Below are positions 17,686-25,664 of a DNA stretch of 64,000 nucleotides, piece by piece. The notes beneath the pieces were generated by a model. It was not told where the DNA came from. It was given only the letters and a program-made list of their open reading frames with translations, and searched no databases. Position numbers and translations under genes: made by a program. This DNA is from Parvicella tangerina (GTDB lineage Bacteria > Bacteroidota > Bacteroidia > Flavobacteriales_D > Parvicellaceae): the NCBI RefSeq assembly GCF_907165195.1, contig NZ_OU015584.1, forward strand, positions 2,108,001-2,172,000. Reading direction: 5' to 3'. Positions within the stretch are counted from its first letter, which is position 1; each line of letters starts with the position of its first letter.

Positions 17686-18672
17686 ATGATAAAATCGATT
17701 CTATTAATATCAGGAGTATTTCTTAGCTCTTCATTGTGGTGCCAATTTCATCTTGGGGAGCTAATGGATCAGCAGTTTTATATTGAACCAATCAACCTAA
17801 AGCAAAGAACTGAATATATAGTTGATTCAATGACAAATGATGAGATTGTCACTCATATCGAAAGGTATAACTCTAAAGGCTATTGCTATGAAGAAAGGTT
17901 TCTAGACCATAAGTATTTACATCGTCATATAGCCACTACATATGAAGATAATGGCTGGATTAAACATCGAAATATAGTTGTTGACGACTCAATTAGAATT
18001 GAAGAAGTTTATGCGAATAACCTTCTGCGCTCAATTAAGAGTTCTGTTAATTGGAGCGAACCAACCCTAGAAGAGTTTCAATATGACGTAGAACAAAGGT
18101 TGATCCAAAAGACTAACACTAGTGTAACTAGTGATGGGGATACCTCTTTATATAAAACCAAATATAAATACTCAGCTAAGAGTAATTATGAAAAATATCA
18201 AAGGAAAAATTCTAATTCAGATAATTACAAGTCTATATATTCAATCACTAACAATTATGACGAATTAGGCAGGATTATCACTTACTCATACTACGATTTT
18301 CGAAACCCTGAAGATTCTGTTCTATATGAAACAAGAAATTACGGTTACACTAATGGAAATTTGAGTAGCATAGAATACCTTACTTACCAAGGTTTCGGAA
18401 TTATTGATACCACATTAGAATTACTTTACTATGATAAAGAGACCAGTAAATTAGATAGCCTTAAAACTAAATATGGTGACTTTGTTTCCTTAAGGGTCTG
18501 GGAAAGGGATGAATTTGGAAACCTTATTGATTTCACATATTTCAAAAATGGGATAACAGACTATGTCGAGAAATACAAGTATGATGAAATGAATAATGTT
18601 ATTGAGAAAACTATTATCGAAGAGGATACGGACACTAGCTATACTTTCTTCTATTTGAATCTCTACAGATAA
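17686..18672 (+). CDS. secreted YD/RHS-like repeat protein (cassette 1)
   Basis: A 328-residue exported protein with a signal peptide ending near SLWCQ. The mature protein consists of divergent YD-type units, seen as YDELGRIITYSYYD, RDEFGNLIDFTYFKNG and KYDEMNNVIEKTI, with many Tyr and Asp residues, like short RHS/YD-repeat shells in Bacteroidota. No toxin domain follows, and the protein ends 13 codons after the last unit. It is the only gene between two opposed attC-type boxes (GTTAGGC and GCCTAAC) and so forms a typical one-gene cassette. A small inverted repeat (ATATCC-AGAA-GGATAT, 17627-17642) lies 43 bases before the start. Confidence 0.65.
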   Translation: MIKSILLISGVFLSSSLWCQFHLGELMDQQFYIEPINLKQRTEYIVDSMTNDEIVTHIERYNSKGYCYEERFLDHKYLHRHIATTYEDNGWIKHRNIVVDDSIRIEEVYANNLLRSIKSSVNWSEPTLEEFQYDVEQRLIQKTNTSVTSDGDTSLYKTKYKYSAKSNYEKYQRKNSNSDNYKSIYSITNNYDELGRIITYSYYDFRNPEDSVLYETRNYGYTNGNLSSIEYLTYQGFGIIDTTLELLYYDKETSKLDSLKTKYGDFVSLRVWERDEFGNLIDFTYFKNGITDYVEKYKYDEMNNVIEKTIIEEDTDTSYTFFYLNLYR

Positions 18673-18681
18673 AATAATCAC

Positions 18682-18861
18682 GGAGCCTAACAATGGCTAT
18701 AAAAAATGCGGACAGTTGAACTAAATATTAACTTTACTACTACCATGCGCCAAAGCTCCGCTTTGACGTTTTGCATGAATAAACTAAACACAAACCGTAG
18801 CTTTGGCTTACACACGTGCTCAATTGAGAACTATCGCTTCTCAATTCCGCACTTTTCATAG
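18682..18861 (+). other. attC-like site 1, left part (interrupted by IS110 element)
   Basis: The site starts with GGAGCCTAAC (core GCCTAAC, 18685-18691, fits RYYYAAC). Nested inverted repeats follow: outer CTATAAAAAATGCGGA against TCCGCACTTTTCATAG, inner GCCAAAGCT against AGCTTTGGC. The outer arm stops at CATAG (18857-18861); its continuation GCGTTGTGCC is found at 20222-20231, on the far side of the IS. Rejoined, the right end complements the left end GGCTATAA/AACAATGG and ends in GTTGTGC (20224-20230), the degenerate right box, 10 bases before the next gene. A second copy of the same hairpin is at 27051-27235. Confidence 0.65.
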
Positions 18862-18899
18862 GTACTGTGTCAAAAAACAACTATTTTTGATAAAAAATA

Positions 18900-19973
18900 T
18901 TAGGAAGTTACAAATTTCGGTTTGTTTCTATCCTGCGCAGCAAAGACTTGATTCTTTGCTGCTTTTTTTTGCTCAAATTCGGGATCATAATATTGTTCGT
19001 TTTTCCACAGCGTATACATTAGCAATAGCATTTTGCGTTGCACCGCTACTAATGCGACTATTGGCTTTTCTTTTTTGGGTTTTAAACGTTGATAAAAAGG
19101 CTTTAAGGTTGGATTTAATCGTACTGCTGTCATGGAAGGCATGTGCAACACAGCTCGAATGTGTTTATTCCCCTTTTTGCTGATTTTTGTTTTACCGTGA
19201 AAACTCCCTGAATCTCGTAAAACCACGTCATAACCAGCATAACTCGTTAGTTGTTTCCTATTATTGATCAATGCAAATCCACCTGTCTCTGCTACGACCG
19301 TAGTTGCTGATATAAATGATACTCCTGGTATACTCTCTAGGTAATTGATCTTTCTGCTTAACTCTGCATCTTTTTGAACACATCTGCCCATTTCCTCTTC
19401 TATTTCTGCTATCTGAGTGTTGATCAACTTCAACCTTTTTTCAAAGCGTTTTATCGTTCTTGACTCCGTATGAACGCCTACCTTCAGTGCTTCAAGTCGA
19501 TTCTTTTCTACACTCCGTTCTTTTACTAACATCGACCTTTCTCTACTCAAACTCTTTAGCTCCTGAAGCGTCTCACTGGGAGGGGACCAGATCTGTAACT
19601 CACGTTCACATCCTAACATCGAAAGCATCTTGCTATCTAGAGCATCTGTTTTGGAACGTTGATTTAAACTCTGTGCATATTTCTTTACACGACCTGATTG
19701 CATGATACATACATTATAACCCAAATCGTGTAGGTAATGCGAAACGCCTTCATGATAAACTCCTGTGGCCTCCATTACTACAATTAACTGGTCTTGTTTC
19801 ATTGTTCGCTTTAACCATTTTACTAGCTCTGAGAAGCCCTCCTTGTTATTGGCAACATCTTTTCGTGATACAAACTCCTTGGTTAAATCACTTCTCAAAA
19901 AACCTAAACAAATCGACAACGTATCTTTCGATACATCTAGTCCCAATGCTTGTTTTAATACTTTTAATTCCAT
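18900..19973 (-). CDS. IS110-family transposase (DEDD recombinase)
   Basis: A 357-residue intact transposase. The N-terminal RuvC-like domain shows LGLDVSKDT (first Asp), VVMEATGVYHEG (Glu) and KTDALDSKML (Asp). A coiled coil at about 120-200 leads to the C-terminal Transposase_20 domain with PGVSFISATTVVAETG, YAGYDVVLRDSG and KISKKGNKHIRAVLH, including the serine-containing segment typical of the family. The ATG at 19973 starts MELKVLKQ next to the catalytic domain; an alternative ATG is at 19994. It is transcribed against all cassette genes. Nothing suggests inactivation. Confidence 0.92.
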   Translation of the reverse strand: MELKVLKQALGLDVSKDTLSICLGFLRSDLTKEFVSRKDVANNKEGFSELVKWLKRTMKQDQLIVVMEATGVYHEGVSHYLHDLGYNVCIMQSGRVKKYAQSLNQRSKTDALDSKMLSMLGCERELQIWSPPSETLQELKSLSRERSMLVKERSVEKNRLEALKVGVHTESRTIKRFEKRLKLINTQIAEIEEEMGRCVQKDAELSRKINYLESIPGVSFISATTVVAETGGFALINNRKQLTSYAGYDVVLRDSGSFHGKTKISKKGNKHIRAVLHMPSMTAVRLNPTLKPFYQRLKPKKEKPIVALVAVQRKMLLLMYTLWKNEQYYDPEFEQKKAAKNQVFAAQDRNKPKFVTS

Positions 19974-20077
19974 GAATATTTCTTTTTTTACCAATATTTT
20001 CCTTTGTAACCTTTGCTCGCTTTTGATTCGATCTCTTTGTTTTTGGACCTAGGTACTGTTCAGGCTCTAAGAAAAAT

Positions 20078-20150
20078 ATAGAAGGGTGGTCAATCTATGA
20101 AGCGATATCATATCTCTATGTATCTAGCCGAAGCTCCCTATCCCTTCTAT
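20078..20150 (-). ncRNA. candidate structured RNA in the IS110 5' non-coding end
   Basis: The 9-base arms ATAGAAGGG (20078-20086) and CCCTTCTAT (20142-20150) pair perfectly and enclose 55 bases with smaller hairpins (AGCTTCGGCT-type loop on the minus strand). The position, 105 bases upstream of the transposase on its own strand, is where IS110-group elements encode the bridge RNA. An AT-rich promoter-like stretch lies upstream. Guide loops were not verified. Confidence 0.35.
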
Positions 20151-20240
20151 TTTGGTTTTGTTTGTTTATTAGTATACTTTTAATGTCTAATTTGGTTCTG
20201 ATTGTAAACATACGAGCCTAGGCGTTGTGCCTAATGTAAA

Positions 20241-22811
20241 ATGATACGAAAAGACAAAATCAAACAAATCGACTTTCTCCTAAATAAATTTAGAGAGACA
20301 AATCACGATTTTAAAGAATTGCCTAAGTGTTCATTCTTACTTGGTGCAGGATGTTCTAGAAGTTCTGAAATACCGACAGGTTATGAGATAATAGAACTTC
20401 TAAGAAAGCATTGGTACCTAAAGAACTTTGCGAATAGTTCCGAATTCTTGGAATCTACATACGACATAGACAATGAAGCTTTTCAAGTCATACAGGCTAA
20501 TTTTCAAAGTAAATATCTTGAAGAAGAAACTACCTTAAAGGAAAAGGTTGAAAAAGTACTTGAAGACCTAAAGAAAAACACACCACCCTATCTTTCAAAT
20601 CTTTTCAAAACGAGTGATGCGAAAACCTTAAAGCAGTTCGTTTTTGATGATTTGCTTTATGGTTTTTGGTTTGAGCGTTTTTCTGAAAGTCCAAAAGAAA
20701 GGCAAAAACTGATAGAACACCTGATTGACTTTAAAGAACCTTCAGGTGCATATTTGTTGTTTTCTCATTTAATATCAAATGGAAAAATTACCAATGTATT
20801 CACCACAAATTTTGATGACCTCATTTATGATTCGCTAATTAGATATACTGAAACTAAGCCAAAAATATATTCACATAATGAAGTTGCTCAGTACATTAAT
20901 ACCCTGAGCAAACGACCAAACATTATCAAATTACACGGAGATTTTTTATTCGAGAATATCAAGAATACTAAACCCGAAACAGGGTTGCTTTGGAGTAATA
21001 TGGAGAATAAATTGGAAGAATGCTTAAAATCATTTGACCTTATTGTAGTTGGCTATAATGGAGCAGATGACTCTGTTATGAATGCTCTTGCTAAGTTGAA
21101 GTCTAAGGATTATGGTTTGCTTTGGTGTGGTCGCAACCCAGAAAACCTAAATTGGAGAGTAAAGGAACTGATAAACCAGACGAACAATTCATACTTTATT
21201 CAAATAGAGTCATTTGAACTTTTATCAATGAAGCTTTTTGAAGTCTACAAAGATGAAATTGATTATCCGGATTTTAGAAGCAACGCTGAAAGAAAAGAAA
21301 AAGAGTTTCACCAATATATTACAGAGTTCAAAACTGAATTAACAGAAAATGTAAAGCTTGAAGAAAAAGAAATTGAGAGTATAAACTCAACTTTAGATAT
21401 TGTTCTAGACAGAAACAGTTTTTTTAGAGTTGCTGAATTAAACCATTCAGAACAGTTGGAATTTCTCAGAAAGTTAAGAATTGATGGTATAAGTCGTACA
21501 CTAAAAAACATACACACGAATATTAATTGGGAGCACTCAAAAACCCTGTATGCGGATTTAGACAAAGATGATTTCTTCCAAAACAAGCTTTATGAAGTAT
21601 CTATTCAGCATATTTCCAATGCCCTCTCAAATTTGAGAAAAATTGACGCTGAAAGAACCAAGAGTATTTTAGATTCATTAAATGATGAAAATCTCCTAGA
21701 TAAAATTAATAGTGCTTCTTCCTCTGACTTGTATTCAGGTATTTCAGAACTAAAATCTATTAGTCCTAAAAAAATTGAATCAATTCTAAATAAAAGAAAG
21801 GTGTCTCCTGAATTGTTGGTTATAGAAAACCAAGACCTTAGAAAAGTTGCTTTCAAGCTTAAAACATTATCACCAAAAGATGGATTAGAGCTATTGATTT
21901 CGAATAATGAAGCTCTTCAAACTAAAATTAAAGAAGAGCCAATAAAAGAAGTTGTCATTTTTTTAGAGAATGTTTCTAGTATTTACTTTAAAGAATGTCA
22001 AGCACTATTTGAACAACTAGAAAACTCCTTTTTAGCTGATAGAATATTAGAACAAAATCTGACACTACTTAGTATTTCGTTGAGAGTATTTAATCACCTC
22101 AATAGAAATAAAACTAAACAACTTATAAAGCTACTTGATAAGGATAAATTACAATCCAAACTGACTACAACAAGTTTGCAAGCAATCAAGTCGTTACTAT
22201 TTGCATTAAAAGATGTGGACTTTCAATTATCTAAGTACTTACTAGGCTTGATTACTGATGAGCAATTTCAGGAAAAAATTGAAAAGTCAGATTTACTTAG
22301 TATTGCGGAGTCACTCGAATATTTATCCAAAATTGACAATCCAAGAATTTCAAAAATTGCAAAGGAGATAAACAGCGAATTAATTACTCATAAGATAGAC
22401 AATGAAGATTTTACATTCCAACAATTTGGCAATGCAATGTCCAAGTTAATCGTTTTCGATTTTGACAAATTTTGTCTTGCTGCCAGAGAAATTGATGTTC
22501 CAAGATTGACTGACAAAATATCAAAGACTATAAATAAAACGGGAGAGCAAGTATTTCTGCATTTTGTTCCAATCTACTTCAAGGTAAATCGTGTGTTATT
22601 CTCTAAAATCATAAAAGAATCTCCACAAGACTATATTGACTCGATTTTAAAGTGGCCAAAAATTGACTTATACACCGTAAACCTACCTTATCTAAACAGA
22701 GTCTTTATTGAAAACAAAATGGATAAAGAGAAGGAATATGTTGATTACATAATTAGTAACAATCAAGATAAGTTTAGGAAAAAGAAAAGGAGAAAAAAGA
22801 AAAAACACTAG
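20241..22811 (+). CDS. SIR2-domain protein with long helical C-terminus, probable anti-phage effector (cassette 2)
   Basis: An 856-residue protein. The N-terminal SIR2-like domain (about 25-300) shows the Rossmann motif LLGAGCSR (about 34-40), the TTNFDDL motif (about 188-194), the catalytic LHGD (about 231-234) and a late GYNGADDS. In standalone bacterial SIR2 defence proteins this domain hydrolyses NAD+. Residues about 310-840 are predicted to be almost entirely helical with repeated L-x-x-L units and may be the sensor; the end is strongly basic (KKKRRKKKKH). The layout resembles DSR2-type abortive-infection proteins, but equivalence is inference. No helicase or second component is adjacent. 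It begins 10 bases after the attC right box, and its stop lies next to the left box of the following site. Confidence 0.75.
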   Translation: MIRKDKIKQIDFLLNKFRETNHDFKELPKCSFLLGAGCSRSSEIPTGYEIIELLRKHWYLKNFANSSEFLESTYDIDNEAFQVIQANFQSKYLEEETTLKEKVEKVLEDLKKNTPPYLSNLFKTSDAKTLKQFVFDDLLYGFWFERFSESPKERQKLIEHLIDFKEPSGAYLLFSHLISNGKITNVFTTNFDDLIYDSLIRYTETKPKIYSHNEVAQYINTLSKRPNIIKLHGDFLFENIKNTKPETGLLWSNMENKLEECLKSFDLIVVGYNGADDSVMNALAKLKSKDYGLLWCGRNPENLNWRVKELINQTNNSYFIQIESFELLSMKLFEVYKDEIDYPDFRSNAERKEKEFHQYITEFKTELTENVKLEEKEIESINSTLDIVLDRNSFFRVAELNHSEQLEFLRKLRIDGISRTLKNIHTNINWEHSKTLYADLDKDDFFQNKLYEVSIQHISNALSNLRKIDAERTKSILDSLNDENLLDKINSASSSDLYSGISELKSISPKKIESILNKRKVSPELLVIENQDLRKVAFKLKTLSPKDGLELLISNNEALQTKIKEEPIKEVVIFLENVSSIYFKECQALFEQLENSFLADRILEQNLTLLSISLRVFNHLNRNKTKQLIKLLDKDKLQSKLTTTSLQAIKSLLFALKDVDFQLSKYLLGLITDEQFQEKIEKSDLLSIAESLEYLSKIDNPRISKIAKEINSELITHKIDNEDFTFQQFGNAMSKLIVFDFDKFCLAAREIDVPRLTDKISKTINKTGEQVFLHFVPIYFKVNRVLFSKIIKESPQDYIDSILKWPKIDLYTVNLPYLNRVFIENKMDKEKEYVDYIISNNQDKFRKKKRRKKKKH

Positions 22812-22816
22812 GCACA
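22811..22816 (+). other. attC-like site 2, left box (split by intron a)
   Basis: GGCACA directly after the SIR2 stop, followed by the intron 3' end. The right part is at 23475-23533: a hairpin with arms GTGTATAGTGCATACC and GGATACGCACCATACAC, then CCGTTGTGGCAC, which complements the left box GGCACAA. Removing the intron restores one compact hairpin site between the SIR2 gene and the small hydrolase. Confidence 0.55.
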
Positions 22817-23474
22817 ATCGAGTAGACGGCTCCGCCAAAAATTGACGGAGTGCGCCTCTCACACCACCCAGCGTACGGTTCTCGTACTGGGCGGTTCGAT
22901 ACTCATCAATACAAAGCTCTTTTCACCCTTGTAGCTATTCCTTTTTACTTTAAGCATAGGCTATACTTTTGTATTCCTATGCGAATTTCTAGAAGAGTAT
23001 CGTTCGGTCCTTCCATACGCTGTGAGTCCTCCGATGCTTATCCCTTAGGTCACCGACTCGTTGCTTGTATGTACTATGACCTCTGCTGACTTCTCCTCTA
23101 TGCTAACGCGTAGCTAAGGAGACCTCCCCCGGTAAGAGCTTTTTCTTCCCGTCAATAACTGCCGCATCTACATAACCAACCTTTTCTTGTGGGCGTTACA
23201 ATGATGTGCTTGCTTACCCAAATTGGCTATGCCTCTGTATGCGATTCCTGTTCGTCAGTACCGACTTTTGTAGTCCTGCTTCCTTCAGTCCTAGCTTCAC
23301 AACTAACAACCTTGCAGCTTACTAATGGTTATAGGAACGACCCTAACCCACAAGGGACTTTAACCCTCTAGAAAGATAACACCCGCTTTTCTTTCGTTTC
23401 TAATCAATAATTTGCATTATTGATATCAAAAACAAAATTCAAACGGGTGTGTCCTGCTCATGCAGGGCACACAC
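22817..23474 (-). mobile_element. ORF-less group II intron, copy a (658 nt, canonical domain V)
   Basis: Read on the minus strand the element begins GTGTG (consensus GUGYG) and ends ...CTACTCGAT. Domain V (22863-22895, 33 nt) has a 9-bp lower stem ACCGCCCAG/CTGGGTGGT, with the catalytic CGC triad containing a G-U pair, a 2-nt CG bulge and a 4-bp upper stem with a five-base loop. It is followed by GTGAGAGG. Domain VI (22818-22850) is a hairpin with a likely branch-point A (22823) 7 nt from the 3' end. The 5' part contains domain I-like segments (AGGACTGAAGGAAGC). There is no reverse-transcriptase or maturase frame; domain IV is short. It lies in antisense to the cassette genes, in attC-like site 2. 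Confidence 0.75.
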
Positions 23475-23533
23475 AAAGTGTATAGTGCATACCTTGCGGG
23501 ATACGCACCATACACAAACCGTTGTGGCACATT
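23475..23533 (+). other. attC-like site 2, right part
   Basis: A strong hairpin (about 16-bp imperfect arms, loop TTGCG) followed by AAACCGTTGTGGCAC. GTTGTGGC (23521-23528) stands where the right attC box is expected, 14-20 bases before the hydrolase ATG. The sequence AAA at 23475-23477 is the last part of the intron 5' exon (TTT on the minus strand), directly after the stem. Confidence 0.5.
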
Positions 23534-23546
23534 TAAGAAAGACGAA

Positions 23547-24197
23547 ATGAATATCTATGGAATAAGTGGTTTAGGTGCTGATAAAAGAGTCTTTGAAAGA
23601 CTGTCTTTAGAGCAAAACCTAATTCCGATAGATTGGATTGATCCAGAGCCAAACGAATCAATCGAATCTTATTCCAATAGATTAAAAGAGGTCATCGATA
23701 CCTCTGAGCCATTTATTTTGATAGGAGTTAGTTTTGGAGGATTAATAGCTACTGAGATTTCGAAAATTCTTAATCCTGAATTAACCATATTGATTTCCTC
23801 AGCTGAAACAAAAAACGAATTGCGCTCAATCTATCGTGGATTTGGGAAAACTAATTTAATAAAATTGATTCCCAATAAGTTGTTCGATATGCCACGAGGT
23901 TTCGCCACTTTTATGTTCGGCACTAATGAGAAAAAATTACTTTCTGACATCTTGGACGATACAGATCTAAAATTTACCAAATGGGCAATTAATGAATTGA
24001 CTAACTGGAAGAATGAAACCAAGTTGGAAAAAGTGGTTAAAATAAATGGCTCAAAGGACAAACTTATTCCACCGTCTCAATCTGATTATTTAATTGATGG
24101 AGGCGAACATTTTATGGTTGTCGATAAGGCGGATGAAATAAGTACGATAATCAACAACGAAATAAAAAAATACGTGCCACAACAAAGACTAAAATAA
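23547..24197 (+). CDS. small alpha/beta hydrolase (cassette 3)
   Basis: A 216-residue cytoplasmic alpha/beta hydrolase. It starts with MNIYGISGLGADKRVFERL, the short first strand and oxyanion region of this group. The nucleophile elbow is GVSFGG (Ser), the acid probably lies in KINGSKDKLIPP, and the histidine in DGGEHFMV. Proteins of this compact form are common hypothetical hydrolases in Bacteroidota, with unknown substrates. The ATG at 23547 is chosen; the frame continues upstream through the attC hairpin, which is not coding. The last eight codons (VPQQRLK and stop) lie inside the following attC-like site. Confidence 0.75.
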   Translation: MNIYGISGLGADKRVFERLSLEQNLIPIDWIDPEPNESIESYSNRLKEVIDTSEPFILIGVSFGGLIATEISKILNPELTILISSAETKNELRSIYRGFGKTNLIKLIPNKLFDMPRGFATFMFGTNEKKLLSDILDDTDLKFTKWAINELTNWKNETKLEKVVKINGSKDKLIPPSQSDYLIDGGEHFMVVDKADEISTIINNEIKKYVPQQRLK

Positions 24198-24251
24198 ACA
24201 GCCCTTCCCTACCAAACCGTTTCTGCTTATTTTAGCCTAAACGTTGGGCAC
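24174..24251 (+). other. attC-like site 3 (intact)
   Basis: The only uninterrupted, complete site. It starts GTGCCACAAC (24174-24183) and ends GTTGGGCAC (24243-24251; core GTTGGGC fits GTTRRRY), which are imperfect inverses. The stem is CTAAAATAAACAG (24189-24201) against CTGCTTATTTTAG (24223-24235) with one mismatch and a 21-base loop. The left end overlaps the 3' end of the hydrolase gene. Total length 78 bp, within the range of integron attC sites. The 213 bases from here to the next ATG hold no recognisable gene. Confidence 0.65.
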
Positions 24252-24464
24252 AATTCAACACATCAGAGAACCGATTAAGTTCTCAAGCAAACGACAAAAT
24301 GACCAGTAGAATTGACAAAAATGACCGAAAAAATAAAACATGTAACAAACTGAAAATCAAACAACTAAATTGACGTTAGTCAAAATTAAAACGAACACAC
24401 ATTAAACCTTTCTATAAATCTTGAGTCAAATGTGTATTTGAACAAATTAAATACAAAACAGAAT

Positions 24465-25655
24465 ATGAAAACTCTTTTAACCTCTCTACTAATTGTACTA
24501 TCAATAAATGAGTCCTTTTCTCAAAATAGTTTTTACGTTCAGCCTGTATTGACCGACCCTTCTTATACTGCAGCTCAAGATAGCCATCTTGTTATCCGGC
24601 CAAACACAACGCCTTTGAATAAGCTATTTGTTTTTTTTGGTGGCACAGGTTCAAAAACTATGTTTCTTCAAAGAATATCTAATAAAGCATCGGACTTGGG
24701 CTACCATGTCATCAATCTTGCTTATCCAAACTCAGTACCTGCTCTTTTTTGCTCTAACTCTTCTGACTTAATGTGCTTTGATAATTTTAGAGAAGAGTTG
24801 TTCTATGGCACACCTGTAAGCAGTATTGTTTCAATCGATTCTCTGAATTCGCTTAACACAAGGTTGAAGAATTTGCTAAACTACCTTTCAGTAACCTATC
24901 CTTCAGACAATTGGAATCAATATATATCTCAAGACTCAATTCATTGGAATAAAATTGCGGTTGGTGGACATTCGCAAGGGGCGGGTCATGCAGCTTATTG
25001 TGCCAAAAAAAACAATGTTGACAGAGTTTTAATGTTTTCTGGCGCAAATGATTTCAGTGATTATTATAATTCGCCTGCAAATTGGATAACGGGTTCTTCT
25101 TTAACAGACGCTTCGCGATTTTATGCATTCTTAAATCTGTTTGATGAAGCTGCTGGCTTTGCTGATCAATATCAAAATCTTATCGGTTTTGGCATGACAC
25201 AAACAACTGATACAATAAGAGTTGACAATGTTAGTAGTCCTTACAATAACTCCCAATGTCTTTATACAACATCAAACGCTCAGCCTCCACAGACTAATAA
25301 ATTTCATGGTTCTACAGTTGTTGACCCAAGAACTCCATTGGACTCAAACGGTAACCCAATATTCGACCCTGTTTGGGATTATATGCTTACTTCAGCCACA
25401 GTTTTAGGACTTAATGAAACGTCTCAAGTCAATCAAACTGCAGCATATCCCAATCCGACAAATGGATTGGTACGTTTGAAAGTAGACACTCAAATAGAAG
25501 ACAATTTTATCATCGACATTAATGGAAGACACTTAGGCTCACTTAAAATTATTGACAATGAACTAGACATATCTCATCTCCCAAATGCAACATATTTCGT
25601 TTATTTCAAATTGCAAAATGGGGAATGGAGCTATTGTAAAATAATGAAAGAATAA
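24465..25655 (+). CDS. secreted alpha/beta-hydrolase-like protein with T9SS sorting domain (cassette 4)
   Basis: A 396-residue exported protein with a signal peptide ending near NESFSQ. The central domain contains FVFFGGTGSKTMFL and the nucleophile elbow VGGHSQGAGHAAY (GHSQG), placing it among alpha/beta hydrolases of the BPSS1187-like secreted group; the exact family is uncertain. A histidine near NKFHGSTVVDPRTP may complete the active site. The C-terminus is a T9SS type A domain (AAYPNPTNGLVRLKV ... NATYFVYFK). Start at 24465 gives the normal signal peptide; an in-frame GTG at 24432 is less likely. It needs the host's T9SS to be exported, which suggests the cassette circulates among Bacteroidota. 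Confidence 0.72.
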   Translation: MKTLLTSLLIVLSINESFSQNSFYVQPVLTDPSYTAAQDSHLVIRPNTTPLNKLFVFFGGTGSKTMFLQRISNKASDLGYHVINLAYPNSVPALFCSNSSDLMCFDNFREELFYGTPVSSIVSIDSLNSLNTRLKNLLNYLSVTYPSDNWNQYISQDSIHWNKIAVGGHSQGAGHAAYCAKKNNVDRVLMFSGANDFSDYYNSPANWITGSSLTDASRFYAFLNLFDEAAGFADQYQNLIGFGMTQTTDTIRVDNVSSPYNNSQCLYTTSNAQPPQTNKFHGSTVVDPRTPLDSNGNPIFDPVWDYMLTSATVLGLNETSQVNQTAAYPNPTNGLVRLKVDTQIEDNFIIDINGRHLGSLKIIDNELDISHLPNATYFVYFKLQNGEWSYCKIMKE

Positions 25656-25664
25656 CTGTGCCCA

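Larger units (their letters stand above)
18862..20221 (-). mobile_element. IS110-family insertion sequence inside attC-like site 1
   Basis: A 1360-bp element deduced by rejoining the disrupted hairpin site. Read on the minus strand, both junctions contain the dinucleotide CT (AG at 18860-18861 and 20220-20221), like the CT core of IS110/IS621 recombination; there are no terminal inverted repeats, also typical of the family. It contains one intact transposase, a short downstream end (about 38 bp) and a long 248-bp upstream non-coding end, where IS110-group elements encode their bridge RNA. Within that end, TAGGTACTGT (20050-20059) repeats the sequence at the opposite junction (18859-18868), which leaves a second possible boundary at 20052. 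Confidence 0.65.

Noticed and set aside
18682-18861. Considered as a MITE or REP-type repeat
   Set aside because: Only two copies are seen, each directly after a gene and with a different left box, and the right arm continues beyond the IS; a cassette site explains this better, though a hairpin repeat family cannot be fully excluded.
18803-19183. 126-codon + strand frame
   Set aside because: It runs antisense to the IS110 transposase and across the site 1 hairpin and has no protein-like features.
18862-20221. Considered as the integron integrase
   Set aside because: The encoded protein has DEDD RuvC-like and Transposase_20 motifs, not the R-H-R-Y residues of a tyrosine recombinase.
22850-23089. 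79-codon + strand frame
   Set aside because: It lies entirely antisense to domains V-IV of intron copy a; the sequence is explained by intron structure and the frame is not kept in copy b.
23189-23371. 60-codon + strand frame, identical at 26117-26299
   Set aside because: Identity of the two copies comes from the repeated intron domain I region on the minus strand, not from protein conservation.
22817-23474. Considered as a retron or diversity-generating element
   Set aside because: No reverse transcriptase and no template/variable repeat pair is present; domain V, domain VI and the GTGTG end fit a group II intron better.
24189-24235. Considered as a Rho-independent terminator
   Set aside because: The stem is AT-rich with a 21-base loop and no T-run follows; its boxed ends fit a recombination site.
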